Positions 54,264-62,104 of a stretch of DNA of 64,000 nucleotides are shown piece after piece. Both the position numbers and the translations under genes were made by a program. Under the pieces are notes generated by a model. That model was not told where the DNA came from and searched no databases. It saw only the letters and a program-made list of their open reading frames with translations. Origin of the DNA: Bacillota bacterium (lineage in GTDB: Bacteria > Bacillota > Clostridia > Lachnospirales > Lachnospiraceae); contig JAEZMV010000009.1 of NCBI GenBank assembly GCA_023414875.1, positions 62,001 through 126,000 of the forward strand. The letters are read 5' to 3'. Within the stretch, counting starts at the first letter, position 1, and each line of letters starts with the position of its first letter.

Positions 54264-54713
54264 ATGCCTGAACAACAGGAACAGTTCAAGAATTTGTTAA
54301 AGCAGAACGGACTCAAAATGACTACTCAACGAGTGGCTATTTTGGAAGTGTTAAACAGTAGACCGGGTAAACATTTAACAGCAGAAGAGATTTATGATTA
54401 TGTTAAAAAGAAATATCCGGATATTGGGATTGCTACTGTTTATAGGACGATACAAATGCTATCAGAATTAAATCTAATAGATAAATTGAATTTGGATGAT
54501 GGATATGTGCGGTATGAGATTAGTAAAAAAGGTAAGGAAGATGCCTGCCACCATCATCATCATTTGATATGCCTCGACTGTGGTGATATTTACGCTTTTC
54601 AGGATGATCTGTTAGAAACGTTGGAAGATCGGATTAGAGATACCATGGGATTTGAGGTGGTGGATCACGAGGTTAAACTATACGGACATTGTAAAAAATG
54701 TAAAGGCAAATAA
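54264..54713 (+). CDS. Fur-family transcriptional regulator
   Basis: A 149-aa metal-dependent repressor. The winged helix spans about 10-85 (KMTTQRVAILEVL, DIGIATVYRTIQML as recognition helix), followed by the metal-rich segment CHHHHHLICLDCGD and a C-terminal CKKC. The two CxxC pairs indicate the structural zinc site. Whether it is Fur, PerR or Zur cannot be decided by eye. ATG 54264 has AGGTG upstream; ATG 54246 is possible. Confidence 0.92.
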   Translation: MPEQQEQFKNLLKQNGLKMTTQRVAILEVLNSRPGKHLTAEEIYDYVKKKYPDIGIATVYRTIQMLSELNLIDKLNLDDGYVRYEISKKGKEDACHHHHHLICLDCGDIYAFQDDLLETLEDRIRDTMGFEVVDHEVKLYGHCKKCKGK

Positions 54714-54834
54714 GGCTATTTAATCTAATAAGAAAATAGGCAATATAGTCAAAATAATGACATAAGCTTAATATCGTATGCACTTAGTTAATGGATAGAA
54801 ATTAGTACATAAAAACCATTGGAGGTGCAATTAT

Positions 54835-56535
54835 TTGAAAGAGAAAGAAAGAGAAAAAGAAAAAACAGTTATGAATCAAAAGGACTTAAAAGGAGTTAAG
54901 ATTATTCCACTGGGTGGATTAGAGCAGATTGGTATGAACATTACAGCAATCGAATACGAGGATTCCATCATCGTAATCGATTGTGGATTATCCTTCCCGG
55001 AGGATGAGATGCTTGGAATAGATTTAGTTATTCCGGATGTGACATATCTCAAAGAAAATATTGATAAGGTGAAAGGTTTTGTTATTACGCACGGGCATGA
55101 GGATCATATCGGTTCATTGCCATATATTTTAAAGGAAGTTAATGTTCCTATTTATGCTACAAAACTTACCACCGCGATTATAGAGATTAAGTTAAAAGAA
55201 CATAATCTATTGAAAAACACAAAACGTAAAGTGATAAAATATGGTCAGTCTATAAATTTAGGGTGCTTTAGAATTGAATTCATCCGAACAAACCATAGTA
55301 TAGCAGATGCGGCTGCACTTGCTATCTTTACACCGGCGGGAATCATATTCCACACCGGAGATTTTAAGGTAGACTATACCCCTGTATTTGGAGAACCTAT
55401 TGATCTTCAAAGAATTGGTGAGATTGGTAAAAAAGGTGTTCTTGCACTCATGTGTGATAGTACCAATGTTGAACGAGCCGGTTATACTATGTCAGAAAGC
55501 TCTGTTGGTAAAACCTTTGACAATATATTTTCAGACTATGCGAAGCAGCGGATTATTGTTGCTACCTTCGCATCCAACGTGGATCGTGTTCAACAGATTA
55601 TTAATTCCGCAGCGAAATTCGGTCGAAAGATAGTCATTGAGGGACGAAGCATGGTGAATATCATCACTACTGCAACAGAACTCGGATATATTAAAATGGC
55701 TGATAATATGTTGATTGATATAGAGCAGATGAAGAATTATACCGATGATCAGCTGGTATTAATTACGACTGGTAGCCAGGGTGAAACCATGGCAGCATTA
55801 CCACGTATGGCTGCATCCATCCATAAAAAATTATCGATAAAGCCCGGGGACGTGGTTATTCTAAGTTCTACTCCTATTCCGGGTAATGAGAAAGCAGTTT
55901 CAAAAGTTATTAATGATCTTTCTATGAAGGGGGCAAAGGTAATTTACCAGGATACCCATGTATCCGGCCATGCCTGTCAGGAAGAGATTAAATTAATTTA
56001 TACATTAACTAAGCCGAAATATGCTATACCGGTACACGGTGAATATAAACACCTGATACGACATGCAGAATTAGCGCAGACGTTAGGTATTCCCAAGGAT
56101 AATATATTTGTAATATCTTCCGGAGATGTATTAACCTTATCGGAGGAGAAGGCAGCGATTACCGGTGAAGTAACGGCTCAGGGTATCCTGGTGGATGGTC
56201 TTGGAGTCGGAGATGTAGGAAATATCGTGCTTCGTGACAGACAGCTGTTATCAGAGAATGGTTTAATTATTGTAGTTATCTCCTTAGAGAAATACAGCAA
56301 TCAGATTATGGCAGGACCTGATATTGTCTCTCGTGGTTTTGTATATGTCAGAGAATCAGAAAACTTGATGGATGAAGCCCGTGATGTAGTTGAAAAAGCT
56401 TTGGATAAATGCTTAAGCCGAAACAATGCAGATTGGGGAAAGATGAAAACAGAAATTAAAGATTCATTAAGTGATTTCATATGGAAAAAGACGAAAAGAA
56501 ATCCTATGATATTGCCTATCATTATGGAAGTATAA
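54835..56535 (+). CDS. rnj: Ribonuclease J
   Basis: A 566-aa metallo-beta-lactamase/beta-CASP RNase with 5'-3' exo- and endonuclease activity in mRNA decay. Motif 2 is THGHEDHIG, followed by TNHSIADAAAL, FHTGDFKVDYTP, and the beta-CASP motifs DSTNVER and HVSGHA. A lysine/glutamate-rich 20-residue N-terminal tail precedes the core. TTG 54835 is the start, with GGAGGTG 7 nt upstream and no ATG before residue 13. Confidence 0.95.
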   Translation: MKEKEREKEKTVMNQKDLKGVKIIPLGGLEQIGMNITAIEYEDSIIVIDCGLSFPEDEMLGIDLVIPDVTYLKENIDKVKGFVITHGHEDHIGSLPYILKEVNVPIYATKLTTAIIEIKLKEHNLLKNTKRKVIKYGQSINLGCFRIEFIRTNHSIADAAALAIFTPAGIIFHTGDFKVDYTPVFGEPIDLQRIGEIGKKGVLALMCDSTNVERAGYTMSESSVGKTFDNIFSDYAKQRIIVATFASNVDRVQQIINSAAKFGRKIVIEGRSMVNIITTATELGYIKMADNMLIDIEQMKNYTDDQLVLITTGSQGETMAALPRMAASIHKKLSIKPGDVVILSSTPIPGNEKAVSKVINDLSMKGAKVIYQDTHVSGHACQEEIKLIYTLTKPKYAIPVHGEYKHLIRHAELAQTLGIPKDNIFVISSGDVLTLSEEKAAITGEVTAQGILVDGLGVGDVGNIVLRDRQLLSENGLIIVVISLEKYSNQIMAGPDIVSRGFVYVRESENLMDEARDVVEKALDKCLSRNNADWGKMKTEIKDSLSDFIWKKTKRNPMILPIIMEV

Positions 56536-56612
56536 CGAAGTATTAAAAGCCTTGCTTGGATTTTTGAAACTTCGAAATAAAGGTGGTTAGTATTGATAAG
56601 AAAGGCGAGCAA

Positions 56613-57146
56613 ATGACAGCGAATTCCACAAAAGTAAAGTTAACATTAAAAATAACAAGCTTTGTCTTGCGACTGCTTATGAATATATTTTTTTATATTT
56701 TAGTGGTTATACTTATTGTCTCTGTCAGTAAAATAGCATATGAATTTACCTATCAGCTTTATGGACCGGTTACGGCGGCAGAAGCGCCGGGAACGGATAT
56801 TATTATACAGATTAATAAAGGTGAATCTACGATGGATATAGCCAGTAAGCTGGAAAATACCCGTGCCATTAAGAATAAGTATGCCTTTTATTTAAAGACG
56901 AAGCTTCAAAGCTTAACCGTTATGCCGGGGACCTATGAGATTAATTCTTCTATGACTTATGATGAGATACTGGATATCATTACAGACTATTCCGCATCTA
57001 TCATCAAGCAGGAGGAAGAGACTAAAAAGGATACTGGAACTACCGGGACTATGAACAAAGGCGCTGGTACAGAAAAAGGTTCGGCTTCAAAAGATAAAGT
57101 AATTGAAGATGGAGCTCAAAATGATACTGATGCCGACAAGGATTAA
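56613..57146 (+). CDS. Truncated MltG-like protein (membrane anchor plus LysM-like domain only)
   Basis: A 177-aa protein: one transmembrane helix (about 20-45), then an MltG-type LysM-like subdomain (IIIQINKGESTMDIASKLE ... PGTYEINSSMTYDEIL, about 65-130), then a Lys/Glu/Thr-rich low-complexity tail. The catalytic YceG domain with its essential glutamate is absent; MltG is normally about 340-380 aa. Position just before trmR-trhP matches yrrL (mltG) in Bacillus, so this is its orthologue in place but reduced. Not an obvious frameshift, since the tail ends cleanly before the next gene. Confidence 0.8.
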   Translation: MTANSTKVKLTLKITSFVLRLLMNIFFYILVVILIVSVSKIAYEFTYQLYGPVTAAEAPGTDIIIQINKGESTMDIASKLENTRAIKNKYAFYLKTKLQSLTVMPGTYEINSSMTYDEILDIITDYSASIIKQEEETKKDTGTTGTMNKGAGTEKGSASKDKVIEDGAQNDTDADKD

Positions 57147-57208
57147 TATGATACTCAAAGGATATGTTTATCAGCATAAAAGGCATAGGAAGAAAGGCTT
57201 GGTATATC

Positions 57209-57874
57209 ATGATTGTTGACGAAAGAATTATAGCCTATATTAATTCCCTGGCAACAGAACTGACACCCGAACTTATTAATCTGGAAAAAGAAGCGTTGGA
57301 ACATCATGTTCCGATTATAAAGAAAGAAACGCAAGGTATCTTAAAGTTTTTACTGCGAACACAACAACCTAAACGTATATTAGAGGTCGGGACAGCCATT
57401 GGCTTTTCCGCCCTCTTTATGAGTGAATATACAAACAGCGATAGTAAGATCACGACAATTGAAAAGGTGCCGATGAGGCTGGTGGAAGCTGAGAAGAACT
57501 TGTCAAATGAGGTATACAAGCATAAGGATAAGATTACCTTAATAAAGGGTGAAGCACTCGAGATATTAAAGGGATTAGTTCATGAAAAGGAAGAATATGA
57601 TTTTATTTTTCTTGATGCCGCTAAAGCACAATATATGAGCTTCCTTCCGGAATTAATGAAGCTGTTAAGTAAAAGAGGAATGCTTGTTACTGATAATGTA
57701 CTCCAGGATGGAACAGTAATAAATTCAAGATATAGCATTACGAGGCGTAATCGAACCATTCATTCTCGAATGAGAGAGTTTTTATACACCATTTCACATA
57801 TGGAGGAATTAGAGACGATTATCCTACCGGTAGGAGATGGGATTGCTGTGAGCTACCGGATCAAGCATTCATAG
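57209..57874 (+). CDS. trmR: tRNA 5-hydroxyuridine methyltransferase TrmR (YrrM-like)
   Basis: A 221-aa class I O-methyltransferase of the COMT type. SAM-binding ILEVGTAIGFSALFMSEYT, catalytic metal site FIFLDAAKAQYM and VTDNVLQDG are seen. By its place between the MltG-like gene and a U32 hydroxylase gene it matches B. subtilis trmR, which methylates ho5U34 to mo5U34 in tRNA. ATG 57209 is favoured over 57164 because the preceding stretch does not match the family. Confidence 0.88.
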   Translation: MIVDERIIAYINSLATELTPELINLEKEALEHHVPIIKKETQGILKFLLRTQQPKRILEVGTAIGFSALFMSEYTNSDSKITTIEKVPMRLVEAEKNLSNEVYKHKDKITLIKGEALEILKGLVHEKEEYDFIFLDAAKAQYMSFLPELMKLLSKRGMLVTDNVLQDGTVINSRYSITRRNRTIHSRMREFLYTISHMEELETIILPVGDGIAVSYRIKHS

Positions 57875-57908
57875 GAGCTGCATCAAAGCTGCAGCATTGG
57901 AGGTTAGT

Positions 57909-59150
57909 ATGCAAAAGGAAATAATGAAACCGGAATTATTAATACCTGCCGGTAATTTAGATACTCTTAAGACTGCTGTTATGTACGGTGCTGATGCAAT
58001 CTATATCGGTGGTGACCTTTATGGTCTTCGTGCAAAGGCTAAGAATTTCTCGATGGAGGATATGAAGGCTGGGATCAGGTTTGCTCATGAACATGGTAGG
58101 AAGGTTTATGTAACCGCTAATATTACTGCCCATAACCAGGATCTTGAAGGAATTAGAAGCTATTTTCAGGAGCTAAATGCATTTGGTGATAATCGGCCGG
58201 ATGCCTTAATCATCTCTGATCCGGGTGTATTCAGTATCGCTATGGAGGAAATACCCGAAATAGAGCTTCACATCAGTACACAGGCAAATAATACGAATTA
58301 TGAAACCTATCGGTTTTGGCACAAACTCGGAGCAACCAGAGTGGTATCTGCGAGAGAATTATCTTTGGACGAATTAGTAGAGCTTAGATCAAAGATACCT
58401 GCCGAAATGGAAATAGAGACATTTATTCATGGTGCAATGTGTATTGCATATTCCGGAAGATGTCTGTTAAGCAATTATTTTACCGGCAGAGATGCTAATT
58501 TGGGTGCTTGTACTCATTCCTGCCGATGGAAATATCATATAGTTGAAGAGACCAGGCCCGGAGAGTATCTTCCAGTAGAAGAAAACGAGCGCGGAACGTA
58601 TATCTTTAATTCCAAGGATCTATGTATGATTGAATATATTCCTGAGCTGGTTAAGGCAGGCATCAATAGCTTTAAAATTGAAGGAAGAATGAAAACAGCA
58701 CTCTATGTAGCAACGGTTACCAGAACCTACCGGAAGGCAATTGATGACTTTTTTGAAGATCCGGCTTTATATGAAGCAAATAAAGCAATGTATATGCAGG
58801 AAATCAGAAAAGGGGTAAACAGACAATTTACAACTGGATTTTTCTTCGGTAAGCCAACCCATGAGGATCAGATCTACGATCACAATACTTATGAAAAGGC
58901 ATATACTTATCTTGGTACGGTGTTAGGAAAGAAAAATCATCTGTATGAACTGGAACAGAAGAACAAGTTCAGTGTAGGTGAAACAATAGAGATTATCAAA
59001 CCAAATGGTGAAACGATTGAAACTTTGGTAAAATGCATCATGGATGATCAGGGAACGAATATGGAAAGCTGTCCGCACCCCAGACAAAAAATATTTGTTG
59101 ATCTTGGTATAGAATTAGAGGTCTTTGATATATTAAGGCGCAAGGAATAA
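57909..59150 (+). CDS. trhP: U32 family tRNA hydroxylation protein TrhP (YrrO-like)
   Basis: A 413-aa protein with the U32 domain: MKPELLIPAGNLDTLKTAVMYG, ETFIHGAMCIAYSGRCLLSN, and ACTHSCRWKY. Known YrrN/YrrO/YegQ relatives form 5-hydroxyuridine at tRNA position 34 using prephenate. It directly follows trmR, giving the full mo5U wobble pathway in two genes; a second subunit like YrrN is not present here. ATG 57909 lies after TTGGAGG and a GCTGC/GCAGC hairpin. Confidence 0.9.
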   Translation: MQKEIMKPELLIPAGNLDTLKTAVMYGADAIYIGGDLYGLRAKAKNFSMEDMKAGIRFAHEHGRKVYVTANITAHNQDLEGIRSYFQELNAFGDNRPDALIISDPGVFSIAMEEIPEIELHISTQANNTNYETYRFWHKLGATRVVSARELSLDELVELRSKIPAEMEIETFIHGAMCIAYSGRCLLSNYFTGRDANLGACTHSCRWKYHIVEETRPGEYLPVEENERGTYIFNSKDLCMIEYIPELVKAGINSFKIEGRMKTALYVATVTRTYRKAIDDFFEDPALYEANKAMYMQEIRKGVNRQFTTGFFFGKPTHEDQIYDHNTYEKAYTYLGTVLGKKNHLYELEQKNKFSVGETIEIIKPNGETIETLVKCIMDDQGTNMESCPHPRQKIFVDLGIELEVFDILRRKE

Positions 59151-59168
59151 GTACAACGCAATAGAAGA

Positions 59169-59210
59169 GGGACGAGGAAAGAAAAAAAGTAAGTCCTTCT
59201 GTCCCTTTTT
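59169..59210 (+). terminator. Terminator after trhP
   Basis: GGGAC..AGGA pairs with TCCT..GTCCC, followed by TTTTT. Separates the tRNA-modification genes from sigK. Confidence 0.8.
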
Positions 59211-59242
59211 AAGAGGGATAGGCACTTTATGTCAATAACGCA

Positions 59243-59250
59243 CATATGAT
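59243..59250 (+). promoter_or_regulatory. SigE-like -10 motif upstream of sigK
   Basis: CATATGAT matches the mother-cell SigE -10 consensus CATAYANT at 7 of 8 positions and lies 38 nt before the sigK start. No convincing -35 was found, so only the -10 is marked. The same octamer precedes the small minus-strand gene at 59931-59938. Confidence 0.45.
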
Positions 59251-59287
59251 AATAATGAATCATTAAGCATTGAGGGTGCTTATCTTC

Positions 59288-59608
59288 GTGAAGTCGTTTC
59301 CAAAGCCGTTAAGCACCAAAGAAGAATCTGACTATTTACGGCGATGTAAAGAGGGCGACAAGGATGCAAGAGATAAATTGATTGAACACAATTTAAGACT
59401 AGTTGCTCATATCGTTAAAAAATACAATATGGTAGATAAAGAAACAGATGATTTGATATCGATTGGAACCATAGGACTAATAAAAGCAATCGATACATTT
59501 GATGATGAGAAAGGGATTCGCCTGGCTACTTATGCCTCCCGTTGTATTGATAATGCGATACTATCACAGCGGAATAGTATAGTAATACTTAGAGTGAAAA
59601 CAACTTAA
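59288..59608 (+). CDS. sigK: SigK, 5' segment (interrupted by the intervening element)
   Basis: Frame of 106 aa, of which the first 88 codons (59288-59551) are SigK: FPKPLSTKEES, LIEHNLRLVAHIVKK, DDLISIGTIGLIKAI (region 2) and LATYASRCID. After Asn89 the frame enters the element and ends after 17 foreign residues. The 3' half lies at 63765. SigK drives late mother-cell transcription in sporulation. GTG 59288 has AGGGTG 9 nt upstream; a TTG at 59270 would add only six residues. There is no room for the ~20-residue pro-sequence of Bacillus SigK. Not a pseudogene: precise excision restores the frame. Confidence 0.93.
   Translation: MKSFPKPLSTKEESDYLRRCKEGDKDARDKLIEHNLRLVAHIVKKYNMVDKETDDLISIGTIGLIKAIDTFDDEKGIRLATYASRCIDNAILSQRNSIVILRVKTT
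59541..59570 (+). other. Left recombination border of the sigK element
   Basis: Shared AATG at 59552-59555 (with 63765-63768). Inside it lies the half-site GCGATACTATC (59555-59565), the imperfect inverse of the right inner half-site. Palindrome symmetry puts the crossover dinucleotide at AA, 59552-59553. Confidence 0.85.
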
Positions 59609-59648
59609 TCATCAATAAGTAAATATAGATATCAATAGCCATATTGAA

Positions 59649-59702
59649 AAGGCTGTGACTGATGCAAAACTATAATTTGGAGTTTGCAACAGTCACAGCC
59701 TT
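59649..59702. terminator. Long bidirectional terminator hairpin inside the element
   Basis: Perfect 13-bp arms AAGGCTGTGACTG (59649-59661) and CAGTCACAGCCTT (59690-59702), extended inward by TGCAAA/TTTGCA, with T-runs on both sides. Ends both the read-through from the 5' sigK segment and the minus-strand small gene, whose stop lies in it. Confidence 0.9.
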
Positions 59703-59890
59703 ATATTTTTGGGCTCGTAGTTCAAATGACATTCAGCAGAAAGTAACTGAAAAAGAATTCGTTTATGTTCTTCTGAACAGGTAAGGTTATTAATTATACT
59801 TACTGCCAAGTCAGCGTGTACCTGGGCCACGGATACACTAAGTTGATCCTGAGAGCTACTAGATAGCAGAGGGTGCAGTATTACTTTCAT
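59693..59890 (-). CDS. 65-aa element-encoded protein, candidate excision directionality factor
   Basis: A small minus-strand gene starting at ATG 59890, 11 nt after AGGAG, and ending in a terminator hairpin. The sequence opens MKVILHPLLSSSSQDQLS and is helical after that (VHADLAVSIINN, EEHKRILFQLLSAECH). It matches no family I know. In C. difficile a small protein of the sigK element (CD1234) acts as the recombination directionality factor; by size, place and its SigE-like -10, this gene is a candidate for the same role, which is inference only. A longer frame from 59935 lacks a ribosome binding site. Confidence 0.7.
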   Translation of the reverse strand: MKVILHPLLSSSSQDQLSVSVAQVHADLAVSIINNLTCSEEHKRILFQLLSAECHLNYEPKNIRL

Positions 59891-59930
59891 ACGAAAATAT
59901 ACTCCTAATTTATGATTGATATTTATATTT

Positions 59931-59938
59931 ATCATATG
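59931..59938 (-). promoter_or_regulatory. SigE-like -10 motif of the small element gene
   Basis: CATATGAT on the minus strand, 40 nt before the ATG, identical to the octamer before sigK and followed like it by AA-rich DNA. No clear -35. Confidence 0.4.
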
Positions 59939-59981
59939 TTGAAGAGTTAAGATACAGTCATATTTTTAATCATTTGTTAAC

Positions 59982-60010
59982 TTGCATTTATATTAAATTT
60001 GGAGTAATAT
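59982..60010 (+). promoter_or_regulatory. SigA-type promoter of the LtaS-like gene
   Basis: TTGCAT at 59982-59987, 17-nt spacer, TAATAT at 60005-60010; 62 nt before the start. Suggests vegetative expression of the cargo gene. Confidence 0.6.
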
Positions 60011-60072
60011 ACCATTATTGTAATGATTTTCTAAGGAAAATAAAGTAATTTGCATATTGTAAGGAGTAGTTA

Positions 60073-62028
60073 ATGATAAAGTTAATTTCAAAAACAAAAA
60101 TCACTGAGTTTATCTCGGCTAATATAATAGTAATTGTCTATGGTATCTTATCTATAGTACTCGAACTGTCCTCGCTTTTATTTTTTGACTGTTCCTTCTT
60201 CATCAAAAAACCATTTTTCCCATTATTATTATGGTTATCATTAATTCTTATGATGTTTTTAATCAGGGGTAAAAGGATGAAGGCATTCTTAAGCTTTTTA
60301 TTCCTGCTATTACAATGTGCATTAATCATGGGATGCAATTATTTGTTCTTATCAAATGGAACATTTTTTGAGAAAAGTATGCTTAATCAAAGAAACGATG
60401 CTTATGCAACCATTGAGCAGATTTATCTTACACCGGCTCTTCTTACTATGTGTATCATATTATTGGTGGGTTACTTAGTATTTCTAATTATTTATATAAG
60501 AAAGAATCGTAAGACGATTAAAAGAAAGCTGAGTTACCAAAAGCGGACCCGAAGAATAGCTTTCGGTATCAACCTGCTTCTAGTTGCACTGTTGTTTGCT
60601 ATTCCATTTTCCGATGCTATGAAGAATAAGAAAATTGATTATAAAAAGATATTATATAATGCAGATAATAACTATCAGGAACTGGGATTATCAAGTAATT
60701 TTGTGTATGAGATGATCAGTGCGATGATTCCAAATCAAATTGACACCTCAAATATTGGAAATATTGAAACCGGTATTTACTCTGAGAGATGTGACATTTC
60801 TGATTATAACGGAATTAGTGCAGGTAATAATTTGATTATGATACTGGCGGAATCATTTGAATGGTATCCTTTACATATGTATTCTGAGGAACTGACGAAG
60901 AAGATATATCCTAATCTTAGTAAACTTATGAGCGAAAGTATTTGCTGTAATAATTTTTATTCCAGAGAAAAAACTGATACCGCCGAAGCATTAACCATTA
61001 TTGGAAGTAATCCGACCGGCAAATATATACACAATGACTTCCCAAATAACGCATATCCTTATTCCATGCCTAATCTGTTTCGTCAGGCAGCACTTGAAGC
61101 CGGTAATGAGGATGTAGTCATCAGATCCTTCCACCAGAATGATGGTAATTTTTATAATAGGCTTAACGCACATAAAAACTTCGGCTTTGATGAACTGGTT
61201 GATATTAAATCGATGGAGGAGCATGGAGTTATCAACACCTGGAATACTGAGCAGCGAGAAAGAAATTTAGATTCCCTTACCATGAAATCAATGAAGGATG
61301 AGATGTTTCCAACAAATAAGCGATTCTTCTCCTATTGGATTACTTTTTCCTCCCATGGATTTTATAATGAAAGAACGAATTTAAAAGAGTATTATGATAA
61401 ATTCGATGAATTAGGAGTGTTCCCGGAAGGAAATAAATATGAGAGTTATCTACGTACCTATGCAGCGGCGGTCGCTGATCTTGATAAAGCCATCGGAATT
61501 ATGTTCGAGGATTTAGAAAAGAAGGGGCTGCTTGATAAGACCACAATCCTATTGGTAGCGGATCATAACACTTATTATAACGGTCTCAGTAAATATGCCA
61601 AGGAGATAGATACGCAATTTGAACCTGAACTTTACCGTGTTCCGATGATAATCTATGACCAAAAGCTGACAGCTTCTATGAAAGCAAACAAAAAGAGCCT
61701 GACTGTTTCAAAATTCACTACTACAACGGATGTGATACCTACCCTGTTTGATATATTCGGTATTCCGGCCTGGAAGAATTTGTATCTTGGAACAACTGTA
61801 TTCAAAGAAGATACCGAGAGCATCATTTTTTCTCGAGCCTATAATATTTTTATCACAGATAAATACATAGGGTACTCCTTAAATAACTTAAAATATGTAG
61901 CTTCAGACGCGACTCAAAATACAAAGGACGACTTTGTCGACCGCGCACTTATCTATCTTAATAAATTAGAGAGTATCGATCGAATATTCTGCAGTGATTA
62001 TTTTTCAGATCATGATTATAAGCAGTAA
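60073..62028 (+). CDS. LTA synthase-like membrane sulfatase
   Basis: A 651-aa protein with five N-terminal transmembrane helices (to about residue 190) and an extracellular sulfatase/alkaline-phosphatase-fold domain. NLIMILAESFEWYP gives the first metal Glu; EKTDTAEALTIIG carries the presumed nucleophilic threonine; SFHQNDGNFYNR, YWITFSSHGFYN and LLVADHNTYYN supply later metal and substrate residues. This is the LtaS layout (polyglycerol-phosphate synthesis from phosphatidylglycerol). It lies inside the sigK element, so it is lost from the chromosome of the mother cell upon excision. RBS AAGGAG at 7 nt. It could also be a phosphoglycerol transferase for another polymer. Confidence 0.88.
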   Translation: MIKLISKTKITEFISANIIVIVYGILSIVLELSSLLFFDCSFFIKKPFFPLLLWLSLILMMFLIRGKRMKAFLSFLFLLLQCALIMGCNYLFLSNGTFFEKSMLNQRNDAYATIEQIYLTPALLTMCIILLVGYLVFLIIYIRKNRKTIKRKLSYQKRTRRIAFGINLLLVALLFAIPFSDAMKNKKIDYKKILYNADNNYQELGLSSNFVYEMISAMIPNQIDTSNIGNIETGIYSERCDISDYNGISAGNNLIMILAESFEWYPLHMYSEELTKKIYPNLSKLMSESICCNNFYSREKTDTAEALTIIGSNPTGKYIHNDFPNNAYPYSMPNLFRQAALEAGNEDVVIRSFHQNDGNFYNRLNAHKNFGFDELVDIKSMEEHGVINTWNTEQRERNLDSLTMKSMKDEMFPTNKRFFSYWITFSSHGFYNERTNLKEYYDKFDELGVFPEGNKYESYLRTYAAAVADLDKAIGIMFEDLEKKGLLDKTTILLVADHNTYYNGLSKYAKEIDTQFEPELYRVPMIIYDQKLTASMKANKKSLTVSKFTTTTDVIPTLFDIFGIPAWKNLYLGTTVFKEDTESIIFSRAYNIFITDKYIGYSLNNLKYVASDATQNTKDDFVDRALIYLNKLESIDRIFCSDYFSDHDYKQ

Positions 62029-62046
62029 AATTAAGGAACAATCTCT

Positions 62047-62076
62047 TTATAAGTATGGGAAAATATGGTATACTGA
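62047..62076 (+). promoter_or_regulatory. Candidate promoter of the recombinase
   Basis: TATACT at 62069-62074 fits a vegetative -10, but no good SigA -35 is present; TTATAAGT at 62047-62054, 14 nt upstream of TATACTGA, loosely resembles a SigE pair. The class cannot be decided. Confidence 0.35.
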
Positions 62077-62104
62077 GTACGATCCTATAAAGCAGGTGTA
62101 ACAA

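Noticed and set aside
59288..59608. Sigma factor pseudogene broken by a transposon
   Set aside because: Both halves are undamaged, the insertion is exact at the N-E codons, excision restores the frame, and the inserted recombinase is a large serine recombinase, not a transposase.
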